Below, one piece after another: positions 16,399 through 24,462 of a stretch of 43,675 nt of DNA; position 1 is the first letter of the stretch; the number at the start of each line of letters is the position of its first letter. The stretch comes from Thermoplasmatales archaeon SG8-52-3 (lineage in GTDB: Archaea; Thermoplasmatota; E2; DHVEG-1), in assembly GCA_001595915.1 (NCBI GenBank), contig LSSG01000018.1, forward strand, positions 1 through 43,675, written 5' to 3'. The notes under the pieces are model-generated. The model worked only from the letters and a program-made list of their open reading frames with translations, did no database searches and was not told the DNA's origin. Both the position numbers and the translations under genes were made by a program.

Positions 16399-17577
16399 TC
16401 ACCTCTCAATAATCATAGTAACAGCATTTCCTCCACCAAGACAAACTGTTGCTAAACCACGATTTTTATTTAGATTTTTCATAGCATGCATCAATGTGAT
16501 AAGAATTCTTGATCCACTGCATCCAATAGGATGACCAAGTGCCACAGCGCCACCATGAACATTAAATTTTTTCTCTGGAATGCCAATTTCCTTTATGACT
16601 GCAACTGAAGCAGATGAAAAAGCTTCATTATGCTCAAATAAATCAATGTCATCAACAGATAATTTCATCTTTTTCATTAAAGCCTTAACACCAGGAATTG
16701 GAGCGCCCATCACATAGGCAGGCTCAACACCACTTGTATTATATCCCTTAATAGTTGCTAATGGTTCAATTCCATTTTTTTCTGCTTTTTCTTTGCTCAT
16801 AACAACTACAGCCGAAGCACCATCAGTTATTTGAGAAGCATTACCAGCAGTTACTACTCCATCTTTTTTGAAAAAAGGAGGTAGTTTTGCAAGTTTTTCT
16901 AGGGTTGTATCTGCTCTTATACCTTCATCCTTATTAAAAATAATTGGGTCCCCTTTTTTTTGTTTTATTTCAATTGGAATTATTTCGTTTTTAAACCACC
17001 CATTTTCTGTTGCTTTTGCGGCTTTGTGATGGCTACCAAGAGCAAATTTATCACATTCTTCTCTAGTAATATTATGTTTTTCAGCTACATACTCACCTGT
17101 GTTGCCCATATGGAAATTATTGTATACATCCCAAAGTCCATCATTAACCATGGAATCTACAACCTTACCATCAAACAATCTATATCCAAAACGACCCTTT
17201 GGAAGAAGGTAAGGACAATTTGTCATACTTTCCATACCCCCTGCAACAATAACCTCTGCATCCCCTGTTTTTATAGCCTGAGTAGCCAAAATAATTGCCT
17301 TTAAACCTGATCCACATACTTTATCAACATGAAAAGCACCAACTTCATAAGGTAATTCTGCTCCTATTGCTGCTTGCCTAGCAACATTCTGACCAAGTCC
17401 TGCAGAAACAACATTTCCCATTATAACTTCATCGACTTCAGATGATTTAACGCTAGCATGTTTAATAGCTTCCTTAATTGCAATACTACCAAGTTGTGCT
17501 GCTGAAAAATCCTTTAGACCGCCAGCAAACTTACCTTGTGCAGTTCTAACACCAGATACAATTACGACATCTTTCAT
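16399..17577 (-). CDS. Acetyl-CoA acetyltransferase (thiolase)
   Basis: 392 residues from the ATG at 17577, 7 nt after GGAGGAGG; an upstream TTG falls inside that ribosome site. Active-site Cys in [38 protein letters not shown] and [10 protein letters not shown] identify a degradative/biosynthetic-type bacterial-like thiolase with complete Cys/His/Cys triad. This is not the archaeal SCPx/HMG-linked thiolase type. It cleaves acetoacetyl-CoA (or longer 3-ketoacyl-CoA) with CoA to acetyl-CoA. First gene of its three-gene operon; stop overlaps the ribosome site of the dehydrogenase. Confidence 0.94.
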   Translation of the reverse strand: MKDVVIVSGVRTAQGKFAGGLKDFSAAQLGSIAIKEAIKHASVKSSEVDEVIMGNVVSAGLGQNVARQAAIGAELPYEVGAFHVDKVCGSGLKAIILATQAIKTGDAEVIVAGGMESMTNCPYLLPKGRFGYRLFDGKVVDSMVNDGLWDVYNNFHMGNTGEYVAEKHNITREECDKFALGSHHKAAKATENGWFKNEIIPIEIKQKKGDPIIFNKDEGIRADTTLEKLAKLPPFFKKDGVVTAGNASQITDGASAVVVMSKEKAEKNGIEPLATIKGYNTSGVEPAYVMGAPIPGVKALMKKMKLSVDDIDLFEHNEAFSSASVAVIKEIGIPEKKFNVHGGAVALGHPIGCSGSRILITLMHAMKNLNKNRGLATVCLGGGNAVTMIIER

Positions 17578-17646
17578 ATAAATAACCTCCTCCAAATATT
17601 AAGTTTAATCTGGCAATATGATTAATATTTAAAACATTTTCCAAAA

Positions 17647-18306
17647 TTAATCTACAAAAACTTTTAAAGAACAAATATTGCCGAGTTTTGCTTCTAAAAT
17701 ATCTCCTTTTTTAATTTCATCAACGCCCTCAGGAGTTCCTGTCAAAATTAAATCACCAGGTTCAAGAGTCATAACTTTTGAAATAAATTCAATTATTTCC
17801 TCAATAGAGAAAATCATAAAACTTGTGTTAGAATCTTGTTTTAATTTACCATTTACTTTTAAAGAAATATCAAGATTTTGAGGATCAGAAACAAGTTCTT
17901 TTAATACAACATCACTTATCGGTGCAAATGTATCAAAGCTTTTTGCTATTGTCCATGGCCACCCCTTTTTTTTAAAATCTGATTGAATATCTCTTGCTGT
18001 GATATCCAGTCCAATTAAATAACCCAAAACAAAATTCAAAGCATCTTTTTTATTAACAAGTTTGCACCTCTTTCCAATAATAATACCTAATTCTACTTCA
18101 TGATGTAAGCAATTTGACATTTTTGGAATATTTATTTTATCTCCATTAAAAATTACAGAACTTGCAGGTTTTAAAAAAATAACAGGTTCTTTAGGAACAT
18201 CAGAATTCATCTCTTGGGCATGTTTTTTATATGACCTTGCTAAACAAACTATTTTTCCAATGGTAATATCTCTTTTTACTCCATCTTTAAATTTATAATA
18301 CATCAT
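17647..18306 (-). CDS. Fumarylacetoacetate hydrolase (FAHD1-like) family protein
   Basis: 219 residues, the length of stand-alone FAH C-terminal-domain proteins. Metal ligands are visible in LHHEVELGIIIGK (two Glu) and LGYLIGLDITARDIQ (Asp). Further marks are WTIAKSFDTFAPIS, GDLILTGTPEGV and IKKGDILEAKLG. Family members hydrolyse acylpyruvates or decarboxylate oxaloacetate; which applies here is unknown. It is upstream of thiolase on the same strand with about 70 bp between, so it may be a separate unit. Two adjacent ATGs at the start cannot be distinguished; there is no clear ribosome site, consistent with a leaderless transcript. Confidence 0.85.
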   Translation of the reverse strand: MMYYKFKDGVKRDITIGKIVCLARSYKKHAQEMNSDVPKEPVIFLKPASSVIFNGDKINIPKMSNCLHHEVELGIIIGKRCKLVNKKDALNFVLGYLIGLDITARDIQSDFKKKGWPWTIAKSFDTFAPISDVVLKELVSDPQNLDISLKVNGKLKQDSNTSFMIFSIEEIIEFISKVMTLEPGDLILTGTPEGVDEIKKGDILEAKLGNICSLKVFVD

Positions 18307-18406
18307 AAACCTTGCATTAAATATTTCAATTTAAATTATTTCATAATTTAAGTCAATTTTTTTATAATAGAAATGTTTATATCAAAAACATATTTCTAAT
18401 CCCTTT

Positions 18407-19711
18407 ATGAATAAAAAAGAAATGACGGAATTAGTCAAAAAGAAAGACATAAAGTGGATACAAGTTCATTTTACAGATATAATCGGTGGATTAAGAGTTT
18501 TACATATTCCAGCTAAACGTTTTTTAGATGATAATATTTTGAAAAAAGGGATAAATTTTGATGGATCCTCAATTGGATTTAGAAAGGTAGAAAAATCAGA
18601 TATGATAGCTATACCAGATATTGAGACTTTTAAATATTTGCCTTACAAAAAAGACGAAGCTATGATACGTGCAGATTTATATGATACAGATTATAAAATA
18701 TATCGAGCAGATCCAAGAAATATTTTAAAAAAAGCAGTAGAAAAAGCAAAAAAAGATGGATATGATGAGGTAAGAATATCACCTGAGATGGAATTTTGTT
18801 CATTTAATTTAAAGGAATCTGATCAAGATGTTGATAAAAGAGAAAAAACTAGTTATTTTTCCCCTCCTCCAATGGATAATCTAATGGAATATAGAAAAAG
18901 ATTATCTGATGTATTAATTGAAAGTGGATATCAAGTAAAATATCAACATCATGAGAAAGGAAAATTTCAACATGAAATAGAAGTTAAAGAGTTAGAATCA
19001 TTAAAAGCTGCAGATTTCTGTATTTTTTTCAAATTTTTAGCAAGAGAAATTGCAGCATTATATTATATAGATATTACATTTATGCCAAAACCTCTTTCAG
19101 ATGAAGCAGGTAATGGGATGCATGCACATATTGCCTTGTTTAAAAAAGGAAAAAACATTTTTCTTGATAATTCAAATCAATATAATTTAAGTCAAACAGC
19201 ACTTTATTTTATTGGTGGAATCCTTGATCATTCTAGAGGAATTGCAGCATTGGCAAATCCTACTCTTAATTCTTATAAAAGATTAATTCCAAATTTTGAA
19301 GCACCTATCTATATTGCCTGGGATCAGTATAACAGAAGTAGTTTGATTAGGATTCCTGCTAGAAAAAATGTAGACATTGAAATTAGAAATGCAGACCCTG
19401 CAGCAAATCCATATCTTCTCTTTTCCGCTCTTATTTATGCAGGTTTAGATGGAATTAACAAAAAAATAAGCTACAATCCTGTTTCTAAAAATATATACAA
19501 AATGAGTCCTGAGGAAATTAAAAAATATAAAATTAAACAACTTCCAACAAATTTAATGGAAGCTCTTGAAGAATTTGAAAAGGATGATATTCTTATAAAT
19601 GGTATTGGTAGAGATGCTGCAGATTTGTTTATTGAAAAGAAAAGAAATGAGTGGAATAGATATATGGGTGAAATTACAAATCTTGATTATGAATTCTATT
19701 TTAATTGTTGA
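18407..19711 (+). CDS. glnA: Glutamine synthetase
   Basis: 434 residues, type I length. DIIGGLRVLHIP and NFDGSSIGF near the N-terminus; metal and ATP residues in SPEMEFCSF, HHEKGKFQHEIEVKE, GNGMHAHIALFKKGKN, PTLNSYKRLIPNFEAP, YNRSSLIRIPA and EIRNADPAANPYL. All are close to canonical, so glutamate plus ammonia plus ATP to glutamine is likely. The loop after HHE (KGKFQHE rather than the usual APGQHE) is slightly unusual. No adenylylation-site block is apparent. TATA-like sequence about 30 nt upstream and no strong Shine-Dalgarno suggest a leaderless mRNA. Sits beside the glycine decarboxylase genes, which release ammonia. Confidence 0.92.
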   Translation: MNKKEMTELVKKKDIKWIQVHFTDIIGGLRVLHIPAKRFLDDNILKKGINFDGSSIGFRKVEKSDMIAIPDIETFKYLPYKKDEAMIRADLYDTDYKIYRADPRNILKKAVEKAKKDGYDEVRISPEMEFCSFNLKESDQDVDKREKTSYFSPPPMDNLMEYRKRLSDVLIESGYQVKYQHHEKGKFQHEIEVKELESLKAADFCIFFKFLAREIAALYYIDITFMPKPLSDEAGNGMHAHIALFKKGKNIFLDNSNQYNLSQTALYFIGGILDHSRGIAALANPTLNSYKRLIPNFEAPIYIAWDQYNRSSLIRIPARKNVDIEIRNADPAANPYLLFSALIYAGLDGINKKISYNPVSKNIYKMSPEEIKKYKIKQLPTNLMEALEEFEKDDILINGIGRDAADLFIEKKRNEWNRYMGEITNLDYEFYFNC

Positions 19712-19796
19712 AGATTAAACACTTTATAATTTTGATATAATGGATCAATTACCTAAAGCTTCTTTAACACACTATTAATACCGTGTTGGGGATTTT

Positions 19797-21146
19797 ATGA
19801 AGTTTGTTCCAAACTCCTCTATTAAAACAATAATGCTTGAAGAATTGGGACTAAATAAAATTGAAGATTTATTTTTAGATATTCCAAAGGATATTAAAAT
19901 TAAAAATTTGAATTTACCTTGTGGTCTATCTCAACAAGAAACTGAAAGAAAATTAAGAAAAATTGTTGGAAAAAACAGATCATGTAATGATTTCTTAAGT
20001 TTTTTAGGTGGTGGAATTAAATCTCATTATATACCTGCAATCGTTAAATCGATTACTTCAAGATCAGAGTTTTATACTTCATATACTCCATATCAATCTG
20101 AAGCAAGTCAAGGTTTTTTACAAGCAATGTTTGAGTATCAAAGTATGATTGCTGAAATTACTGGAATGGATGTTGCAAACTGCTCACTTTATGATGGTGT
20201 AACATCACTTTCAGAAGCAGCTCTAATGTGTACTCGTATCACAAGAAAAAAGAATTTCATTATGCCTCATAACATTTCATGGGAGAAAAAATGTGTTTTG
20301 AGTAATTATGCAAAAGGACCTGGAATAAAAATAAAAGAAATATCATATAATTCTAAAACAGGTAAAATTGATATTGATGAACTTAAAAGAAAAATTAATG
20401 GAGATACTTCTGGAGTTTATATTGAAAACCCTAATTTCTTTGGGATATTTGAAGATGATATTGATGAAATCAGTGAAATTGTAAAAAAATCTGGTTCTTT
20501 GTTTGTTGTTGGAGTTGATCCAATTTCTCTTGGTATTACAAAAAGTCCTGGAGAGTATGGAGCTGATATTGTTATTGGTGAAGGTAGAGGTCTTGGAAAT
20601 ACTATGAATTTTGGAGGTTCTTCTTTAGGAATTTATGCTTGTAAAAATGAACTCTTACGGCAAATGCCTGGAAGAATTATTGGAGTTACTAAAGATATCA
20701 AAGATAAAAGAGCATTTTGTATGACATTGCAAACTCGTGAGCAACATATTAGAAGGGCTAAAGCAACAAGCAATATTTGTACAAATGAAGGTCTTTGTGC
20801 TCTTGCTGCCGTTGTTTATCTTTCCTGGTTAGGTTCAGAGGGATTTTTTAATATTTCAAAAATAAATTTTGAGAATGGTGAAAAACTTGCAAAATTAATA
20901 GCTTCTTTACCTGGATTTAAATTGAAATTTAAAAGCACACATTTTAATGAATTTGTAGTAGAATATTCAGATGATGTAAAAAAACTAAATAAAATACTTT
21001 TGCAAAATGGAATTTTTGGTGGTTTAACTCTTGAAGAATTTTATCCAGAGTTAGAAAATTGTATGTTAATTGGTACATCAGAAGTTCATACTGATGATGA
21101 TTTTGAAAAATTTGTTTCATCGTTAAAGGAGGTTTCATATGTATAG
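19797..21146 (+). CDS. gcvPA: Glycine dehydrogenase (decarboxylating) subunit 1
   Basis: 449 residues, normal for the split P-protein. FLGGGIKSHYIPAIV, YTPYQSEASQGFLQAMFEYQ, EITGMDVANCSLYDGVTSL and IGEGRGLGNTMNFGGSSLG are typical. It forms the alpha2beta2 P-protein with gcvPB and decarboxylates glycine, transferring aminomethyl to the H-protein. The 8-nt overlap with gcvPB implies coupled translation. H-, T- and L-protein genes are not in this window. GTTGGGGATTTT just before the ATG provides a weak ribosome site. Confidence 0.95.
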   Translation: MKFVPNSSIKTIMLEELGLNKIEDLFLDIPKDIKIKNLNLPCGLSQQETERKLRKIVGKNRSCNDFLSFLGGGIKSHYIPAIVKSITSRSEFYTSYTPYQSEASQGFLQAMFEYQSMIAEITGMDVANCSLYDGVTSLSEAALMCTRITRKKNFIMPHNISWEKKCVLSNYAKGPGIKIKEISYNSKTGKIDIDELKRKINGDTSGVYIENPNFFGIFEDDIDEISEIVKKSGSLFVVGVDPISLGITKSPGEYGADIVIGEGRGLGNTMNFGGSSLGIYACKNELLRQMPGRIIGVTKDIKDKRAFCMTLQTREQHIRRAKATSNICTNEGLCALAAVVYLSWLGSEGFFNISKINFENGEKLAKLIASLPGFKLKFKSTHFNEFVVEYSDDVKKLNKILLQNGIFGGLTLEEFYPELENCMLIGTSEVHTDDDFEKFVSSLKEVSYV

Positions 21147-22581
21147 ATCAGCAATTTATGAGGAACCTCTTCTAAATGAACTAGTAATATCTAAAAAAGA
21201 AAAAATTAATTCTTTTGATAAAATTCCAAAAACACTGCAGAGGAAAAAAAATATTGATATTCCCAACCTTGATGAAACTCAAATCGTTCGTCATTTTCAT
21301 AGACTTAGCCAGATGAATTATGGAATTGATACTGGTATTTATCCACTTGGTTCATGTACTATGAAATATAATCCAAAATTATGTGAGGAAATTGCTTCTT
21401 GGGGTAAATTTAATAATACACATCCATGTCAGGATATATCAACTGTTCAGGGGAACCTTAAGATCTTATTTGAACTTGAAAGGATGCTTTGTGAAATAAC
21501 TGGAATGGATTTTTTTTCTCTTCAGCCAGCAGCTGGTGCCCATGGAGAATTTTTAGGAATGCTTCTTACTAGAGCCTATCATGAAGATAGAAATCAAGGT
21601 AGTAGAGATGAGGTAATCCTACCTGATACATCTCATGGAACAAATCCAGCAAGTGTTTCAATGGCTGGATATAAATTAATTGAAATTGCTTCTAACAAAG
21701 ATGGCACTGTTGATTTAAAGATGCTTAAGGACGCTCTTTCTGAAAAAACTGCTTGTTTTATGCTTACTAATCCAAACACTCTAGGAATATTTGAATCTGA
21801 AATTTTAAAAATATCAAAAATGGTTCATGATGCAGGTGCTCTTCTTTATTATGACGGAGCAAACATAAATGCAATAATGGGTAAGGCAAGACCTGGTGAT
21901 ATGGGTTTTGATATAGTTCATCTTAACTTACATAAAACTTTTGCAACCCCTCATGGTGGAGGAGGACCTGGAAGTGGTCCTGTCGGTGTTAAAATGAAAC
22001 TTGAAAAGTTTTTACCAATTCCTCGAATTGGAAAAACAAAGGAGGGAAATTATGTTTTTGATTATGATGCTCCTGAATCCATTGGTAAAATAAGAGCATA
22101 TTATGGTAACTTTTCTGTTCTTCTAAAAGCATATATTTACATTCTAATGATGGGAAGTGATGGTTTAAGGGAAGCTTCAGAAATAGCTGTTCTTAATTCA
22201 AACTATATGAAAAAAAAGATACTTGATTCAAAACTTTATGATATGCCTTATAAAGATATCAGAAAACATGAATTTGTACTCAGTTGTGAGAAATTAAAAC
22301 AGGTGAAAGGGATAAGAGCAATGGATGTTGCTAAAAGACTTCTAGATTATGGTTTTCACCCGCCTACCGTTTATTTTCCTCTTATTGTAAAAGAGGCTTT
22401 GATGATTGAACCACCTGAGACTGAGTCAAAAAATGATATAGATAGGTATGTTGATGCAATTCTTAAAATTGCAAATGAAGATCCTGAAATTGTTAAATCT
22501 GCACCAAACAATACTTCAGTTAATCGTGTTGATGAAGTTAGTGCTTCAAAAAATCCAATTTTAACCTGGAAAATGATTTAG
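21139..22581 (+). CDS. gcvPB: Glycine dehydrogenase (decarboxylating) subunit 2
   Basis: 480 residues. The PLP lysine is in VHLNLHKTFATPHGGGGPGS; other marks are PLGSCTMKYNPK, QPAAGAHGEFLGML, DTSHGTNPASVSMAGY and GFHPPTVYFPL. This is the catalytic PLP-binding half of the split glycine decarboxylase. AAAGGAGG lies within the end of gcvPA, 5-6 nt before the ATG. The 3' end overlaps by 4 bp the stop of a convergent small membrane protein gene. Confidence 0.95.
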   Translation: MYRSAIYEEPLLNELVISKKEKINSFDKIPKTLQRKKNIDIPNLDETQIVRHFHRLSQMNYGIDTGIYPLGSCTMKYNPKLCEEIASWGKFNNTHPCQDISTVQGNLKILFELERMLCEITGMDFFSLQPAAGAHGEFLGMLLTRAYHEDRNQGSRDEVILPDTSHGTNPASVSMAGYKLIEIASNKDGTVDLKMLKDALSEKTACFMLTNPNTLGIFESEILKISKMVHDAGALLYYDGANINAIMGKARPGDMGFDIVHLNLHKTFATPHGGGGPGSGPVGVKMKLEKFLPIPRIGKTKEGNYVFDYDAPESIGKIRAYYGNFSVLLKAYIYILMMGSDGLREASEIAVLNSNYMKKKILDSKLYDMPYKDIRKHEFVLSCEKLKQVKGIRAMDVAKRLLDYGFHPPTVYFPLIVKEALMIEPPETESKNDIDRYVDAILKIANEDPEIVKSAPNNTSVNRVDEVSASKNPILTWKMI

Positions 22582-22796
22582 TCTTCAATTTCTTCTTTTT
22601 TCAATAATGATAAAATAAATCCTATAATTCCAGATATTACAAAGACTATTGCTAGTGAATAAATTCCAAGATCATAAACTATACCATATCTAACCATCCA
22701 ATCAATCCAAAGTATGATTCCCGCAAGTAAACATAATATTGATAGTATTGTATAGAAATTGAAATTTTTTATATCGATTTTTTTTATGATTTCCAT
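22578..22796 (-). CDS. Small two-helix membrane protein, 72 aa
   Basis: 72 residues. Basic N-terminus (MEIIKKIDIKNF), hydrophobic segments at about 14-32 and 42-62 separated by WMVRYGIVYDLG, then a charged tail LLKKEEIED. No family recognised. Its stop overlaps that of gcvPB by 4 bp and it begins 24 bp downstream of the tRNA-Trp 3' end, so it could be read through from the tRNA/eL41 side. Confidence 0.6.
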   Translation of the reverse strand: MEIIKKIDIKNFNFYTILSILCLLAGIILWIDWMVRYGIVYDLGIYSLAIVFVISGIIGFILSLLKKEEIED

Positions 22797-22819
22797 ATTT
22801 TTACACCTTTTTAGTCGGA

Positions 22820-22955
22820 TGGGGGCACTGGGATTTGAACCCAGATCGGCGGGTCTCTTCTAAGGTCATCGCTCCAGTTATTCATCACCAAATCAGATGA
22901 CCCTCTTTTAATCATAACTGGAGCCCACAATGATGCCGGGTTACACCATGCCCCC
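22820..22955 (-). tRNA. tRNA-Trp (CCA) with a 63-nt intron
   Basis: Minus-strand acceptor GGGGGCA pairs TGCCCCC, with A as discriminator and no encoded CCA tail. Anticodon stem GTGGG/CCCGC encloses loop C-T-CCA-G-(intron)-A, giving anticodon CCA at 22919-22921. T arm CTGGG-TTCAAAT-CCCAG is perfect. Exon 1 is 22955-22918 and exon 2 is 22854-22820; the intron (22917-22855) lies between positions 37 and 38, the classic site of euryarchaeal tRNA-Trp introns. The only oddity is a U13-U22 mismatch at the end of the D stem. It lies 12 bp downstream of the eL41 gene on the same strand. Confidence 0.95.
22855..22917 (-). ncRNA. tRNA-Trp intron resembling a box C/D 2'-O-methylation guide
   Basis: In the transcript direction: C-like ATGATTA (about 22915-22909), D' box CTGA (22896-22893), C' box GTGATGA (22888-22882), the 11-nt guide ATAACTGGAGC (22881-22871), then a D-like ATGA (22869-22866). 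The guide is a perfect complement of GCTCCAGTTAT spanning the anticodon and the 5' splice site. Counting five nucleotides upstream of ATGA lands on C34, the known target of the Haloferax tRNA-Trp intron. GGGTC before D' pairs with GACCC at the exon 2 junction, and the five-nucleotide rule then points at C39. Known precedent is Haloferax; the assignment here is inference from pairing. Confidence 0.6.
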
Positions 22956-22966
22956 AGTTAGTAACT

Positions 22967-23065
22967 CTATTTCTTCCTAGACCTTTTTTCACGTCGCATA
23001 CGTTTCTTTCGCCATTTCCAACGCATTTTGTGTCTTTTCTTCCAGACCCTAGAACTACGTTTCAT
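22967..23065 (-). CDS. rpl41e: Ribosomal protein eL41, 32 aa
   Basis: 32 residues, about 60 percent Arg and Lys, with the family pattern MKRSSRVWKKRHKMRWKWRK followed by KRMRREKRSRKK. It is a single basic helix in the large subunit near the intersubunit bridge. AAGGAAA lies about 8 nt before the ATG. It lies just upstream of tRNA-Trp on the same strand, so one transcript could carry both. Easily missed because of its length. Confidence 0.9.
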   Translation of the reverse strand: MKRSSRVWKKRHKMRWKWRKKRMRREKRSRKK

Positions 23066-23207
23066 ATTAAGATTTCCTTATGTGTTATAGCTTGCCCTAA
23101 ACAAATTCCAATATATAATAATTTAGGAAAAACAAATCTTATCAATTTTTTTATGAATCTATTTAGAGAAAGATAATTAAATAAGTTTACTATTCATAAA
23201 AATTAAG

Positions 23208-24113
23208 ATGGGATCATTCAAAAATTCTTATGTTCTAGGTGAAATACTAAGGTCTCTTTATCATGTAGCAGGAAGAAGAACAACTGAAACTTTTGCAGCA
23301 AAGGTAATAGGTTCAATTATTAAGACTCTTGAACAAAAACATGAATTTTTAATTTTTGTAAGAATTGATGAAAGGGGTAAATTAATTGATGATGAGGTAA
23401 TTGCTATTTCCCCTGAAATAGATAATATTGAACCAGAACGAGTCGGAAGAGCAATAGAAGCAATAATTAGAATTGTATATATGGACATTATTGGTAAAGC
23501 AGGACTCTTTTTCATTGCAGAACTTAAAAGAAGAGCGGGTGATGATCTTATGAATGCTCTTCTTGAATATGGTGTTGATCTTGCAAGTTTACAAATAGAA
23601 CAACATTATCTATATAGAAGTAGAGAACGAAAGAAAGCAAAACTAGGTAAGGGTACATCTGGAGTAAGTCTACTTGGTTATACTTGGAAAAATGTAGCGT
23701 CTTGGAAATATGATCCTGGAAAAAAGTCTTGTGTTCTATATAATAAGGAAGGTGAAGTTTTAGACAATTTGCATTTGGAGTCAATCATTGAAAACTATGT
23801 AAAAAATTTATCTGATGAGATTACTGATATTCCTGATGAGTTAGAAAAGAAAATTGAGGTAAATGAAAAAGAATTTGAACTTTTAAAGATGCTGCAATCA
23901 AGAGACATGGATGCAGAAACTGCAGTTGTTTTATTACATATTACAAAACAACAATTTAATAATATTTTAAAGAAACTTTTAGAATATGAATTTCTTCAAT
24001 ATATTTCGTACAATGTAATAGAACTTACTGAACTAGGTATAAATTATATTACTAAAAGAGAAGAAGCACTTGAAAAAAAACCTATAACAGAAGAAATTAA
24101 GAAACAAGTTTAA
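23208..24113 (+). CDS. Conserved-looking protein of unknown function with C-terminal winged helix
   Basis: 301 residues, no signal peptide or membrane segment. Residues 1-125 are alpha/beta (ILRSLYHVAGRRTTETFAAK, FLIFVRIDERGKLIDDEVIA, RVGRAIEAIIRIVYMDIIGK). Residues 126-205 include a basic stretch (LYRSRERKKAKLGKG) and FLY-rich strands. Residues about 215-285 read as a winged helix-turn-helix (EFELLKMLQSRDMDAETAVV, FNNILKKLLEYEFLQYI, ELTELGINYI). A DNA-binding or regulatory role is possible; no family name can be given. TATA-like DNA lies about 30 nt upstream and there is no ribosome site, so the mRNA is probably leaderless. Its stop overlaps by 4 bp the stop of the convergent zinc-ribbon gene. 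Confidence 0.7.
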   Translation: MGSFKNSYVLGEILRSLYHVAGRRTTETFAAKVIGSIIKTLEQKHEFLIFVRIDERGKLIDDEVIAISPEIDNIEPERVGRAIEAIIRIVYMDIIGKAGLFFIAELKRRAGDDLMNALLEYGVDLASLQIEQHYLYRSRERKKAKLGKGTSGVSLLGYTWKNVASWKYDPGKKSCVLYNKEGEVLDNLHLESIIENYVKNLSDEITDIPDELEKKIEVNEKEFELLKMLQSRDMDAETAVVLLHITKQQFNNILKKLLEYEFLQYISYNVIELTELGINYITKREEALEKKPITEEIKKQV

Positions 24114-24445
24114 TTTGACTTTTTATCCATCCAAATATATTTGCATCTAGAGCAAAACCAACCTTGTGAAATCCATTTTTGTTTTCCATATTTTGGATTT
24201 ATATGTCTATATAGTCTTACAAGACCCAAACTACATTTTGGGCATTTCTTCTTAAATGAGGAAGAATAAGGGTCTCCTCCCATCTTGTACATTAATGTAT
24301 CCGCAGCAACGTAATATGTATAACCACATTTTGTGCAGTTCCATGCTGTTGGAACCCAGGATCTTTTCCCTTCGAAACTTTTATTTTGATAAAGTTTAAC
24401 AGCCTTTGAACCACATTCTGGGCATTTCTTTTTAATATAAACCAC
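24110..24445 (-). CDS. Double zinc-ribbon protein
   Basis: Two zinc ribbons in tandem: CPECGSKAVKLY...CTKCGYTYY and CPKCSLGLVRLYRH...CSRCKYIW. Their spacing and flanking aromatic residues are alike, so the protein arose by duplication of one module. 111 residues from a GTG at 24445, but that codon overlaps the ribosome site GGAAGGTGG (24450-24442). The better-placed start is ATT at 24436, five nucleotides after it, giving KKKCPECG as N-terminus, common for zinc ribbons. Role unknown, perhaps transcription-related. Downstream of, and possibly cotranscribed with, the histidine kinase gene (18 bp gap). Confidence 0.75.
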   Translation of the reverse strand: MVYIKKKCPECGSKAVKLYQNKSFEGKRSWVPTAWNCTKCGYTYYVAADTLMYKMGGDPYSSSFKKKCPKCSLGLVRLYRHINPKYGKQKWISQGWFCSRCKYIWMDKKSN

Positions 24446-24462
24446 CTTCCAATTGGTAAAAT

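Noticed and set aside
22820-22955. tRNA-Trp pseudogene because of the U13-U22 mismatch and long insert
   Set aside because: All other stems are intact and the insert is at the classic intron site.
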